64,000 nt of DNA from SSF14 sp046331245. GTDB lineage: Bacteria; Actinomycetota; Acidimicrobiia; Acidimicrobiales; Microtrichaceae. Shown here in pieces: positions 51,277 through 59,841 of this stretch (position 1 is its first letter; each line of letters opens with the position of its first letter). The stretch covers positions 120,579-184,578 of the forward strand of contig JAXLRH010000008.1 of the NCBI GenBank assembly GCA_046331245.1, written 5' to 3'. The notes beneath the pieces were generated by a model. That model was not told where the DNA came from and searched no databases. It saw only the letters and a list, made by a program, of their open reading frames with translations. The position numbers were made by a program, and so were the translations under genes.

Positions 51277-52590
51277 ATGCCCCCCTGCGAACCGCCTCGT
51301 CGAGCGTCGTCGCGGACCGTCGGAGCGTTGGTCGTCGTGGGCGCGCTCGTCGCGATGACCGTCACCGTCGGCGCCGCGGGAGGCCCCGCCGCGGCGCAAC
51401 CGCCGTCGTCGCCGACGACGGTGCCGACGGTTGCGACGCCCACCACGGCGCCGGCATCGCCTCCGGTGACCGGCCCCGACGGCGCGCCGGTGCCGACGAC
51501 GACGGCCGTCGACCCGCTCACCGGGTCGAGCGAAGGGCTCAGCGGCGGGGCGTACGCGGCACAGCCCCCGTTCGATCCGTCCTCGGAGCTGCCGCTCGTG
51601 GCCGAGGTCTCCGCGGCGCGCAAGCGCCTCGCTACGGCGAAGACACGGTGGCAGCAGGCGCAGGCCGCGGTCGACGCCTCCGTGTCGAAGTTCCAGGACC
51701 TGGCCGATCGCATCGTGCTCGTCGGGAAGAACCGCGAGGAGCAGGTGGCGGGAGCGGTGGCCTCGAAGGCCAACCTGCGGCGACGTGCGGTGCAGGCGTT
51801 CATCCGCGGCGACCAGTCGGTGAACCTCCTCGGCATCGTGGGCGACGCCACCGAGTACAGCCGTGCCAACCGCTACCTCGAGACGGCGGCCGGCATGGAC
51901 CGTGACGCGCTCAGCGGGTACGAGGCGCGCATCGCCGACATGAACCAGGCGGAGCGCGACCTCGTCGACGCCCAGAGCGCCGTCGAACGCGAGGTGAGCG
52001 ATCTGAGCGCCGAACGCGATCGGGCGAACGACGCCGTGCTCGCCGCCCAGCGCTGCCTCACGGCTCGGCAGATGGGCAGCCGCCTGTGCGTCGACACGTT
52101 CGTGTTCCCCGTGCTCGGCGAGGTGAACTTCATCGACTCGTGGGGCTTCGCCCGCCTCCCCGGGACGGTCGACCAGCACTGGCATGAGGGCACCGACATC
52201 ATGGCGCCGACCGGTCGCGAGATCGTCGCCGTGGAGAACGGCACCCTGTTCAAGGTGGGCGACGCCGGCCTCGGCGGTCTCCGCCTCTGGCTGCACGGCG
52301 ACAGCGGCACCGACTACTACTACGCCCACTTCAGCTCGTTCGCGCCCGACAGCGTCGACGGCGCGTTGGTCTCCGCCGGCACGGTGGTGGGGTACGCGGG
52401 GAACACCGGCGACGCCGCCGGCGGCGCGAGCCATCTGCATTTCGAGATCCACCCGAGTGGCGGGGCGCCCGTGAGCCCGTTCCCGCTGCTGAAGGCGACG
52501 TGGGGGGTCAAGCGGCCGATGCTCCTCGAGCGCGAAGCCCTGGAGGGCATCCCGTCCGCCGCCGTGACCCTCCCCGCCGAGGAGCGCTGA
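51277..52590 (+). CDS. Secreted M23-family peptidase with coiled coil
   Basis: Exported protein of 437 residues: signal peptide (~1-41), a Pro/Thr linker, a long coiled coil (~105-275) of the EnvC/NlpD kind, and a LytM/M23 domain. Zinc-site motifs are HEGTD (His303, Asp307) and HLHFE (His386, His388), so it should be an active peptidoglycan endopeptidase. QRCLTARQMGSRLCVD between coil and catalytic domain has a Cys pair. The coil resembles those regulated by FtsEX. The next gene follows after 1 bp. ATG 51277 lies 10 nt after TAGGCT (51262-51267), a probable -10. Confidence 0.88.
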   Translation: MPPCEPPRRASSRTVGALVVVGALVAMTVTVGAAGGPAAAQPPSSPTTVPTVATPTTAPASPPVTGPDGAPVPTTTAVDPLTGSSEGLSGGAYAAQPPFDPSSELPLVAEVSAARKRLATAKTRWQQAQAAVDASVSKFQDLADRIVLVGKNREEQVAGAVASKANLRRRAVQAFIRGDQSVNLLGIVGDATEYSRANRYLETAAGMDRDALSGYEARIADMNQAERDLVDAQSAVEREVSDLSAERDRANDAVLAAQRCLTARQMGSRLCVDTFVFPVLGEVNFIDSWGFARLPGTVDQHWHEGTDIMAPTGREIVAVENGTLFKVGDAGLGGLRLWLHGDSGTDYYYAHFSSFAPDSVDGALVSAGTVVGYAGNTGDAAGGASHLHFEIHPSGGAPVSPFPLLKATWGVKRPMLLEREALEGIPSAAVTLPAEER

Positions 52591-52591
52591 C

Positions 52592-53032
52592 ATGGACATC
52601 GAGGCCTCGCTCGTCACCGACATCGACGCCGACGCGCTCTACGCGGTCGTGGCCGACCTCGGCACCTACCCGCGCTGGCTCGACATCGTGTCCCGCGCCG
52701 TGGAGGCGCCCGCCGCCGACGGCGATGCCGGCCCCGCCTGGTCGATCGACCTCCGTGGCCAGCTGGGCCCGCTCCGGCGCTCCAAGCGCCTCCGGATGGT
52801 ACGGGTGACGGCCGACGCTCCGACCCGCGTGCGGTTCGAGCGGCGCGAGCTCGACGGCCGCGACCACTCGCCGTGGGTCATGGAGGGCGCCATCGACAGT
52901 GGGCCGGGGTCGTCGGAGCTCACGATGCGGCTCCACTACGGCGGTTCGTTGTGGGTGCCGATGCTCGACCGCGTGTTGCGCGACGAGATCGAGCGGTCGC
53001 GGGCGCGCCTCGTCGAGGTGGCGCGCGGCTGA
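52592..53032 (+). CDS. SRPBCC (START-like) family protein
   Basis: Small protein of 146 residues of the polyketide-cyclase/START superfamily, which binds hydrophobic ligands in a helix-grip fold. Signature parts: ALYAVVADLGTYPRWLDIVSRAVEAP at the start, middle strands FERRELDGRDHSPWVMEGAIDSGPGSSELTMRLHYGG, and a C-terminal helix RDEIERSRARLVEVARG. Its ligand is unknown. It begins 1 bp after the M23 peptidase stop, so it is co-translated and may serve the cell envelope. Its stop codon forms the loop of a strong hairpin. Confidence 0.8.
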   Translation: MDIEASLVTDIDADALYAVVADLGTYPRWLDIVSRAVEAPAADGDAGPAWSIDLRGQLGPLRRSKRLRMVRVTADAPTRVRFERRELDGRDHSPWVMEGAIDSGPGSSELTMRLHYGGSLWVPMLDRVLRDEIERSRARLVEVARG

Positions 53033-53040
53033 GCCGCGCG
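53022..53040. terminator. GC hairpin with the stop codon as loop
   Basis: CGCGCGGC (53022-53029), TGA (the SRPBCC stop), GCCGCGCG (53033-53040): a perfect 8-bp stem. It lies between convergent genes and could stop transcription from either side; no T-tract follows. Confidence 0.55.
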
Positions 53041-53066
53041 GGCCGGTCGCCCGGAGACGGTGAGTG

Positions 53067-53891
53067 TTACCGGGCGCTGCGGGCGCTCCACCGACCGCCG
53101 TGGCGGTCGATCACCACGTCGATGCCAGCGGCGACGCTCAACGCCGCCGAGGTGAGCGTCGTGTCGATCGGCCCCTGCGCCAGGGTGGTGCCGTCGGCGA
53201 GCAGCAGCGCGTGTGTGAACGTGGCGGGGATCTCCTCGAGGTGGTGCGTCACGAGCACCATCGGTGGGCCGTCCGCTCCGATCGCGTCGAGATCGCCCAC
53301 GAACTCCTCGCGCCCGGCGAGGTCGAGCCCGGCGGTCGGCTCGTCGAGCAGCAGCACCTCGGGATCGGTCATCAACGCCCGGGCCAGCTGCACGCGCTGG
53401 CGTTCCCCGCTCGACAGCGTGCCGAAGCGTCGGGGCGCCAGGTGCGCGATGCCGAGCCGATCCAGCGAGTCGACGGCGCGCCGGCGGTCGTCGTCGGTGT
53501 AGGTGTGCCACCACGGTTCGAGGGCGGCGTTGAGGGCGCACATCACGACGTCGGCGGCGACGAGGTCGGGCCGGATGAGGTCGACGAACGCGGCGCTCAC
53601 GAAGCCGATGCGGCGGCGGAGCGACCGCACGTCGGTGCGCCCGAGCTGTTCGCCGAGGATGCGGACGATGCCCGACGAGGGATGGTCGTAGAGCGCGGCG
53701 ATGCGGATCAGCGTCGTCTTGCCCGACCCGTTGGCGCCGAGCAGCACCCATCGCTCGCCGGACCGGACCGTCCAGTCGACACCGGAGAGCACGGTGCGGA
53801 CGTCGCGGCGCACGGCGACGTCGATCATCTCGACGGCGGGCGCGGGCGCGGACGGGGTGGCGGTGGAGGTCGGGTCGGGGGACGGGGGCAT
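53067..53891 (-). CDS. ABC transporter ATPase (ModF-like stand-alone)
   Basis: ATPase of 274 residues without a permease gene nearby. Walker A LGANGSGKTT (near 52), Q-loop region GFVSAAF, signature LSSGERQRVQLARAL, Walker B VLLLDEPTAGLDLAG, H-loop THH. The 20-residue Pro/Thr head is unstructured. The sequence type (RRRIGFVSAAFVDLIRPDLVAADVV) resembles ModF-like ATPases with one domain. A missing partner makes its role open. A possible trigger is metal or translation stress, but nothing in the sequence shows it. Confidence 0.85.
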   Translation of the reverse strand: MPPSPDPTSTATPSAPAPAVEMIDVAVRRDVRTVLSGVDWTVRSGERWVLLGANGSGKTTLIRIAALYDHPSSGIVRILGEQLGRTDVRSLRRRIGFVSAAFVDLIRPDLVAADVVMCALNAALEPWWHTYTDDDRRRAVDSLDRLGIAHLAPRRFGTLSSGERQRVQLARALMTDPEVLLLDEPTAGLDLAGREEFVGDLDAIGADGPPMVLVTHHLEEIPATFTHALLLADGTTLAQGPIDTTLTSAALSVAAGIDVVIDRHGGRWSARSAR

Positions 53892-54037
53892 CGGGGCTCG
53901 TGACGGTCGTGCTGGTCGTGCTGGTCTCCCGGGGTCGCGGAGACGTGCTGTTAGCGTGATCCTGACATGGCTGGCACGGCTGCGAACACCCCGACCCCGC
54001 GGAGACGATCATCGGCGCGATAGCGGGTCTCCTCGCA

Positions 54038-55354
54038 GTGCTCGTGTTGGTGGCGGCCACGGCGTTCTTCGTCGCGGTCGAGTTCTCCCTCGTCGCCGTC
54101 GATCGCTCCGAGGTCGAGCTCGCCGCCGCCGAGGGCGACCGTCGCGCCGTGCTCGTCGCCGGAGCGCTGCGCCGCCTCTCGTTCCACCTGTCGGGGGTGC
54201 AGCTCGGCATCACCGTGTGCTCGGTCGGCATCGGCGTGCTCGCGCAGCCGAACATCGCCACGCTCCTGCAGGGCCCCCTCGATGCTGTCGTGGGAAGCCG
54301 TCGGTCCGAGGCGGTGTCGGTGGTGCTCGCGCTCCTCATCGCGACCGTCGTGCAGATGCTCGTGGGCGAGCTCATCCCCAAGGCGATCGCGGTGGGGCGC
54401 CCGCTGGGCACGGCCCGCTTCCTCGCGCCGGCCGAGCGCGTGTACTCCGGCTTCTTCCGCCCGGTCATCGTGCTGTTCGGCTCTGCTGCGGACAGCGTGG
54501 TGCGGCTGTTCGGTGTGGAGCCGAAGGAGGAGCTGAGCCAGGTGCGGTCGCGCCACGAGCTCGCGAAGCTCGTCGAGTCCTCCGGGGCGGAAGGCACCCT
54601 CGGCGCCGCCGAGGTGGAGCTCCTCACCCGCACGTTCCGCTTCCGCGACAAGACGGTGGCCGAGGTGCTCACGCCGCGCACCGCCGTGGAGGCGCTCTCG
54701 ATCGACGATCGCGGCGCCGACCTCCGGCAGCGATCGATCGACACCGGGTTCAGCCGCTTCGTGCTCGCCGGCGCCGACCTCGACGACGTGGTCGGCATCG
54801 TGCACGTGAAGTCGCTGTTCGACCTGCCGCCCGAGGAGCGCGACGAGGTGCCCCTCAGCCGGCTCTCCACCGAGGCGCTGATGGTGCCGGAGTCGCGTCA
54901 GCTCGACTCGATGCTCGTCGAGATGCGCGCGACCGCCACCTACCTCGCCGTGGTGCTCGACGAATACGGCGGCACCGCCGGCATCGTCACGCTCGAGGAC
55001 CTGCTGGAGGAGATCGTCGGCGAGATCGACGACGAGCACGACCTCGCCACCGGCCGGGCCTCGGTGTGGAGCTGGGGTGGCACGTCGGTGCTGTCGGGGC
55101 GGCTGAACCTCGACGAGGTGTTCGACTCGACCGGATTGCGCCTGCCCGACGGCGACGGCGACTTCGAGACGCTCGCAGGCTTCGTGCTCGCTCAGCTGGG
55201 GCGCATCCCCGAGGTGGGCGACGGCTTCACGTTCGAGGACTGGACGTTCGAGGTGCTCGAGATGGATCGCCACCGTGTGGCGACCGTGCGCCTCGTCGAG
55301 CCGCTGCGCCCGGAGCGTCGCTCGGCCGATCGTGACGGGGGTGACAGCGCATGA
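54038..55354 (+). CDS. CNNM/HlyC-family membrane protein with CBS pair (first of two)
   Basis: Membrane protein of 438 residues: a DUF21/CNNM domain with about four TM helices (~1-190), a CBS pair (~220-335) and a C-terminal CorC/HlyC domain (~350-430). Members are linked to magnesium or cobalt transport. The coding frame runs open upstream to 53966 (ETIIGAIAGLLAV before the GTG), but the natural-looking ATG at 53967 (MAGTAANTPTP) lies in another frame, so a 1-bp indel near 53998 is possible and the true start may be 53967. ATGA overlap with the second copy. Confidence 0.85.
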   Translation: MLVLVAATAFFVAVEFSLVAVDRSEVELAAAEGDRRAVLVAGALRRLSFHLSGVQLGITVCSVGIGVLAQPNIATLLQGPLDAVVGSRRSEAVSVVLALLIATVVQMLVGELIPKAIAVGRPLGTARFLAPAERVYSGFFRPVIVLFGSAADSVVRLFGVEPKEELSQVRSRHELAKLVESSGAEGTLGAAEVELLTRTFRFRDKTVAEVLTPRTAVEALSIDDRGADLRQRSIDTGFSRFVLAGADLDDVVGIVHVKSLFDLPPEERDEVPLSRLSTEALMVPESRQLDSMLVEMRATATYLAVVLDEYGGTAGIVTLEDLLEEIVGEIDDEHDLATGRASVWSWGGTSVLSGRLNLDEVFDSTGLRLPDGDGDFETLAGFVLAQLGRIPEVGDGFTFEDWTFEVLEMDRHRVATVRLVEPLRPERRSADRDGGDSA

Positions 55355-56382
55355 CCGTGCTCGTCGCCGCGCTGCTCGTGCTCGCGAACGGGCTGTTCGT
55401 CGCCATGGAGTTCTCGTTGCTCGCATCGCTCCGCAGCCGCATCGAGGAGGAGGCCGAGCAGGGGAAGCTGCGCGGCACCCTGGCGCTGCGCTCGATGGGC
55501 CGGCTCGGCACGGTGCTCGCCGGCACGCAGCTCGGCGTGACGCTGGCCTCGTTGGCGCTCGGCTCGGTCGCCGAGCCCGCGCTCGACCGCACGCTGCGCT
55601 CCCTGTTCGACCACGTCGGCCTGCCGGAGTCGGTCGCCCACTACGTCGCGCTCGTGCTCGCGCTGGCCGTCGTCGTGTTCGTCCACCTGGTGGTGGGGGA
55701 GATGGTGCCGAAGTCGATCGCTCTCGCGCAGCCGGAGCGGACGCTGCTCGCGCTCACCGTGCCCGCGTCCGGCTTCGTCTGGCTCTTCACGCCGGTCATC
55801 TGGGTGCTCAACCGGCTCGCGTTCCTGGGGTCGCGTCTCTTCGGGGTCGAGCCCGCCGACGAGCTGCGCTCCACGGCGAGCGCGGCGGAGCTCGGCGTGA
55901 TGATCGAGGAGTCGCGCGAGGAGGGCCTCATCGAGGACGAGGACCACGAGCTCCTCGTGGCGGCGCTCGGGTTCATGGACCGCTCGACGGCCGACGTCAT
56001 GGTGCCGCGCGCCGAGATCCACGCCATCCCGCGTTCGGCGTCGGTGGCCGAGGCCGAGGCCGCGATGCGCACCAGCGGCCACAGCCGCGTGCTGATGACC
56101 GGACGCGGCCTCGACGACCTCCTCGGCTTCGTGCACGCGAAGGACCTGCTGCGCCTGCCCATCGAGGGTCGCGACCGGCCGGTGCCGCTCGACTCGATCC
56201 GCCCGATGCTCACCGTGTCCGCCGATCGTGGACTCGGCGACCTCCTCCTCGCGATGCGCCGGGCCCGCCGCCACGTGGCCGTCGTGATCGACCCCGATCG
56301 CGTCACGCTCGGCATGGTCACGATGGAGGACGTGCTCGAGGCGATCGTCGGCGACATCATCGACGAGTCGGACCAGGACTGA
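55351..56382 (+). CDS. CNNM/HlyC-family membrane protein with CBS pair (second, short)
   Basis: Partner of the preceding protein, 343 residues: the CNNM membrane domain (~1-185, three to four helices) and a CBS pair (~205-325), without the C-terminal CorC domain. It starts in an ATGA overlap with the first copy. Two unequal paralogues in one operon are usual for this family in actinobacteria; they may form a heterodimer for metal homeostasis. The start at ATG 55351 is secure. Confidence 0.88.
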   Translation: MTVLVAALLVLANGLFVAMEFSLLASLRSRIEEEAEQGKLRGTLALRSMGRLGTVLAGTQLGVTLASLALGSVAEPALDRTLRSLFDHVGLPESVAHYVALVLALAVVVFVHLVVGEMVPKSIALAQPERTLLALTVPASGFVWLFTPVIWVLNRLAFLGSRLFGVEPADELRSTASAAELGVMIEESREEGLIEDEDHELLVAALGFMDRSTADVMVPRAEIHAIPRSASVAEAEAAMRTSGHSRVLMTGRGLDDLLGFVHAKDLLRLPIEGRDRPVPLDSIRPMLTVSADRGLGDLLLAMRRARRHVAVVIDPDRVTLGMVTMEDVLEAIVGDIIDESDQD

Positions 56383-56390
56383 GGCCGCGC

Positions 56391-57386
56391 ATGACCGATC
56401 CGCTCGCCGACGCGTTGGGTGATCGCCTCGGGGGAGCGGTCGACGCGCTCACCCGGCTGTCGGGCGGGGCCAGCCGCGAGACCTGGTCGTTCCGGCTCGA
56501 CGGTCGACCGCTCATCGTGCAACGCCGCCGGACGGCCCTCACCGAGCTCGGGGCCGATGCCGCGGAGGCCGGGGCCGTCGAGGCCGACCTGCTCGCTGCC
56601 GCCGCCGCGTCAGGCGTGCCGGTGCCCGTCGTGGTGGACCACGGCGACGGCGACGACGGGTTCGGAGCGCCCTGGCTCGTCTCCGAGCACGTCGAGGGGG
56701 AGTCGCTTCCGCGGCGCCTGCTCGGCGACGAGGCGTTCGCCGCGGTGCGCGGGCGACTCGCGTTCGAATGCGGCGCCGCGCTGGCACGGATCCACTCGAT
56801 CGACCCGGCGCCGTTCGTGGGGCGGCTGCCCGAGCACGAGCCGGTGGGGATGCTCTACGACGTGCTCGACCTGTGCGGCGCTGCCGAGCCGGCGCTCGAG
56901 CTCGGGCTCCGCTGGCTCCGCAACAACCCGCCGGCACCCCGTCCGCAGGTGGTCGTGCACGGCGACTTCCGCACCGGCAACCTCCTCGTGCGCCCCGACG
57001 CCGACGCCCGCCCCGGCCTCGCCGCCGTGCTCGACTGGGAGCTCGCGCACCTCGGTGCACCGGCGGAGGACCTCGGCTGGTTCTGCGCCCGGGCGTGGCG
57101 CTTCGGCTCGCCGCTCCCGGCCGGCGGCGTCGGCTCCGTCGACGACCTGCTCGCCGGCTACCACTCGGTGGCGCATGCTGGCGCGGCCGCGATCACCGTG
57201 GAGGAGGTCCGCTGGTGGGAGCTCCTCGCGACGCTTCGCTGGGGCGTCATCTGCGTGATGCAGGCGCAGGCCCACCTCGGGGGCGTCACGCGATCGGTCG
57301 AGCTCGCCACGATCGGGCGCCGCACGTGCGAGGCGGAGTTCGACGCCCTCACCCTGCTCGACGAGCTCGCCGGGAGCGGGCCGTGA
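56391..57386 (+). CDS. APH-family phosphotransferase
   Basis: Kinase-fold protein of 331 residues: SGGASRETWSF (glycine loop), VVHGDFRTGNLLV (catalytic), VLDWELAHLGAPAEDLGWFCARAWRFGS (metal-binding and family-specific tail). Such proteins often occur with acyl-CoA dehydrogenases and act on an unknown small molecule. It starts 8 bp after the second CNNM gene and is followed by a small DUF6285-like protein, its usual partner. Confidence 0.88.
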   Translation: MTDPLADALGDRLGGAVDALTRLSGGASRETWSFRLDGRPLIVQRRRTALTELGADAAEAGAVEADLLAAAAASGVPVPVVVDHGDGDDGFGAPWLVSEHVEGESLPRRLLGDEAFAAVRGRLAFECGAALARIHSIDPAPFVGRLPEHEPVGMLYDVLDLCGAAEPALELGLRWLRNNPPAPRPQVVVHGDFRTGNLLVRPDADARPGLAAVLDWELAHLGAPAEDLGWFCARAWRFGSPLPAGGVGSVDDLLAGYHSVAHAGAAAITVEEVRWWELLATLRWGVICVMQAQAHLGGVTRSVELATIGRRTCEAEFDALTLLDELAGSGP

Positions 57387-57399
57387 CCGGGGGCGCACG

Positions 57400-57741
57400 G
57401 TGACCGGAGAACTGCACGGCCGGCCCACGGCCGCCGAACTGATCGAGGCCGTGCGGGAGTTCCTGCAGGGCGACGTGTCCGCCGCGACCGAGGGACGCGT
57501 GCGGTTCCACGCACGCGTCGCAGCCAACGCGCTGGCCATCGTCGAACGCGAGCTCGCCGCCGGCGACGAGCCGGCGCGGCGCCACGCCGAGCGGCTGGCG
57601 CAACTCGGTGTCGCCGACGACGCCGAGCTCGCCACCGCGCTGCGCGCCGGGCGGTTCGACGATCGTTGGGCCGAGGTCGGCGCCGCGATCCGCGAATCGG
57701 TCGACGACCGTCTCGACGTGGCGAACCCCGGCTACCGCTGA
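57400..57741 (+). CDS. DUF6285-like small protein
   Basis: Helical protein of 113 residues, 13 bp after the phosphotransferase gene. Segments PTAAELIEAVREFLQGDVSAATEGRVRFHARVAANALAIVERELAAG match the small partner protein I know next to phosphotransferases of acyl-CoA pathways; function unknown. It starts with GTG. Confidence 0.7.
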   Translation: MTGELHGRPTAAELIEAVREFLQGDVSAATEGRVRFHARVAANALAIVERELAAGDEPARRHAERLAQLGVADDAELATALRAGRFDDRWAEVGAAIRESVDDRLDVANPGYR

Positions 57742-57748
57742 TCGCCAG

Positions 57749-57778
57749 TTGGCACGGCGGGGGAACCTTCGCCACAAT
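57749..57778 (+). promoter_or_regulatory. Promoter of npdG (leaderless)
   Basis: TTGGCA (57749-57754), 18 bp, CACAAT (57773-57778), which ends 7 nt before the ATG at 57785. This is the best-matching -35/-10 pair I saw in the window. Confidence 0.7.
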
Positions 57779-57784
57779 CAGCGG

Positions 57785-58444
57785 ATGCAGATCGGCGTAT
57801 TGGGTGGAACGGGTCCCGCAGGAAGCGGCCTCGCCGCGCGTCTGGCCTCGGTGGGCTTCGACGTCGTGATCGGGTCGCGGTCGAAGTACCGGGCGCTCGA
57901 GGTGCGCGACAAGCTCGTGGCGAAGTGGGAGGACCTCAACCTCCCGCTCACCGCCGGCGACAACGAGACGGCGGCGTCCGCCGACGTCGTCGTGGTCGCG
58001 ACGCCGTGGGACGCGGCGTCGATGACCGTGTCGGAGGTGGCCCCGCAGCTGCGCGGCAAGGTCGTCATCTCGATGGCCAACGCCCTCGCGAAGGTCGGCC
58101 ACGAGTTCCAGCCGCTGGTCCCGCCGCGTGGCTCGGTGGCCGCGTCGGTCCAGGCCGCGGTGCCGAAGTCGCTCGTCGCCGCCGCGATGCACCACGTGCC
58201 GGCGAAGGAGCTCGGCGACCTCCGTCACCCGTGCATCAGCGACGTGCTGGTGTGCTCGGACCACCCGTCGGCCACGGCCACCACGATCGACATCGTGTCG
58301 AAGCTGCCCGACCTGCGTCCCCTCGACGCCGGCGAGCTGTCGAACGCCGCGCCCATCGAGGCGTTCGCCGCGGTGCTCCTCCAGGTCAACATGAAGTACA
58401 AGACCCGGGTGGCCATCCGCTTCACCGGTCTCGACGACGTCTGA
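57785..58444 (+). CDS. npdG: F420H2:NADP+ oxidoreductase
   Basis: Rossmann-fold protein of 219 residues that exchanges hydride between F420 and NADP. Motif GVLGGTGPAGSGLAARLASVG (4-24), VVIGSRSK (NADP-selective Arg/Ser), ADVVVVATPWDA, VVISMANALAK, SVAASVQAAVPKSLVAAAMHHVPA and a C-terminal SNAAPIEAFAAVLL. Length and motifs fit NpdG/Fno. It supplies F420H2 to enzymes such as the LLM oxidoreductases of this window. Its promoter is leaderless. Confidence 0.9.
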   Translation: MQIGVLGGTGPAGSGLAARLASVGFDVVIGSRSKYRALEVRDKLVAKWEDLNLPLTAGDNETAASADVVVVATPWDAASMTVSEVAPQLRGKVVISMANALAKVGHEFQPLVPPRGSVAASVQAAVPKSLVAAAMHHVPAKELGDLRHPCISDVLVCSDHPSATATTIDIVSKLPDLRPLDAGELSNAAPIEAFAAVLLQVNMKYKTRVAIRFTGLDDV

Positions 58445-58493
58445 CCCACCCCGGCCCGCCCCGCCCCCACCCCTCGTTCCGGCGTTGAATTCC

Positions 58494-58506
58494 GCCCCCA
58501 GGGGGC
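58494..58506. promoter_or_regulatory. Short GC palindrome upstream of the MshC-like gene
   Basis: GCCCCC-A-GGGGGC. The core is similar to a CsoR half-site pair (CCCCC/GGGGG) but lacks the TA ends; it precedes the possible -10 TAGGTT (58530-58535) by about 25 bp. Significance unclear. Confidence 0.3.
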
Positions 58507-58543
58507 ACTTCAGCCCGGCAAAAGAGAGGTAGGTTCACGTTTC

Positions 58544-59680
58544 GTGCGCCTCTTCGACACCGCCCGCCAGGAGATCGTCCCGTTCGAGGTCGGTCCGCTC
58601 GTGTCGCTCTACACCTGCGGCATCACCCCCTACGACTCGACCCACCTCGGGCATGCAGCCACCTACCTGGCCTACGACGTGCTGCAGCGGCGCCTCCGCG
58701 ACCTCGGCCACCAGACGCGCTGCGTGCGCAACGTCACCGACGTCGACGACTCGATCCTCGCCAAGGCGCGTGAGATCGGGGTGCACTACCTCGACCTCGC
58801 CGCCGCCGAGATCGCCCGCTTCGACAACGACATGGTGACGCTCGAGACGATCCCGTCGTTCGCGGAGCCGCGTGCCACCTCCGCCATCCCCGACATCCGC
58901 GGCTTCATCGGGATGGTCCTCGACGAGGGCTACGCCTATCAGGCCGGCGGGGCCGTGTACTTCGAGGTGGCGAAGTTCCCGAAGTTCGGTTCGATCAGCC
59001 ACTACAGCCGTGACGAGATGCTCGCGTTCGCCGCGGAGCGCGGCGGCAACGTCGAGGATCCCAACAAGCGCGACCCGCTCGACTTCATCCTCTGGCAGCC
59101 GTCGCTGCCCGACGAGCCGTCGTGGGACTCCTTGTGGGGGCCGGGCCGTCCGGGCTGGCACATCGAGTGCTCGGCGCTGTGCCTCCGCGAGCTCGGCACC
59201 ACCATCGACCTGCACGGCGGCGGCAGCGACCTCATCTTCCCGCACCACGAGTGCGAGGCGGCGCAGTCCGAGGCCGCGACCGGTGAGCCGCTCGTGCGCC
59301 ACTGGATGCACCAGGCGATGGTGTCGATGGACGGCGAGAAGATGTCGAAGTCGCTGGGCAACCTCGTCTTCGTGTCCGATCTCGTGAAGGACTGGGATCC
59401 GCGCTCGATTCGTCTCACCGTGATCGACAACCACTACCGCACCCCGTGGGAGTGGAACGACACGCTCATGCCGACCAACGACGAGCGCCTGCGCGCCTGG
59501 GTCGCCGCCGGCAACGGCAGCGCCGCGCTCGACGAGGTGCGCGCCGCGCTCGACGAGGACCTCGACACGCCCGCCGCGATCGCGGCCGTCGACCGCGCTG
59601 CGGCGAAGGGCCTCGGCGTGAGCGAAGCGGCCGCGCTGCTCGGCGTCGTCACCGATCGCCCCGTCGTCAGCCGGTCCTGA
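58544..59680 (+). CDS. mshC: MshC-like cysteine:GlcN-Ins ligase (mycothiol synthesis)
   Basis: Class-I aaRS-like ligase of 378 residues. The cofactor motif LYTCGITPYDSTHLGHAATYLAYD is the MshC spelling (CysRS has CGPTVYN...HIGN). GWHIECSAL, GGGSDLIFPHHECEAAQSE (zinc site Cys/His) and the KMSKS loop EKMSKS (266-270) follow. It would join L-cysteine to glucosaminyl-inositol in mycothiol synthesis. It is ~30 residues shorter than mycobacterial MshC, lacking the N-terminal extension. The GTG start has TAGGTT 9 nt upstream. It could also be an unusual CysRS, but the motif favours MshC. Confidence 0.85.
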   Translation: MRLFDTARQEIVPFEVGPLVSLYTCGITPYDSTHLGHAATYLAYDVLQRRLRDLGHQTRCVRNVTDVDDSILAKAREIGVHYLDLAAAEIARFDNDMVTLETIPSFAEPRATSAIPDIRGFIGMVLDEGYAYQAGGAVYFEVAKFPKFGSISHYSRDEMLAFAAERGGNVEDPNKRDPLDFILWQPSLPDEPSWDSLWGPGRPGWHIECSALCLRELGTTIDLHGGGSDLIFPHHECEAAQSEAATGEPLVRHWMHQAMVSMDGEKMSKSLGNLVFVSDLVKDWDPRSIRLTVIDNHYRTPWEWNDTLMPTNDERLRAWVAAGNGSAALDEVRAALDEDLDTPAAIAAVDRAAAKGLGVSEAAALLGVVTDRPVVSRS

Positions 59681-59841
59681 CCCAAACGGGCCGGACCCGA
59701 GCGGACCCGATCGAAACGGATCCGAAACGCCGGGTTCTGAGCGCTTTCACACGGTGTTCACCCCAACTCGCAGCATTCGCCGGCGATCCGGTCCACAATG
59801 GGCGTCACGGAATAGGGTGAACCCGAGCGGAAGGGGGGACC

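Noticed and set aside
58494..58506. Terminator of npdG
   Set aside because: The arms leave a one-base centre and no T-tract, so a stable hairpin would have only five pairs.
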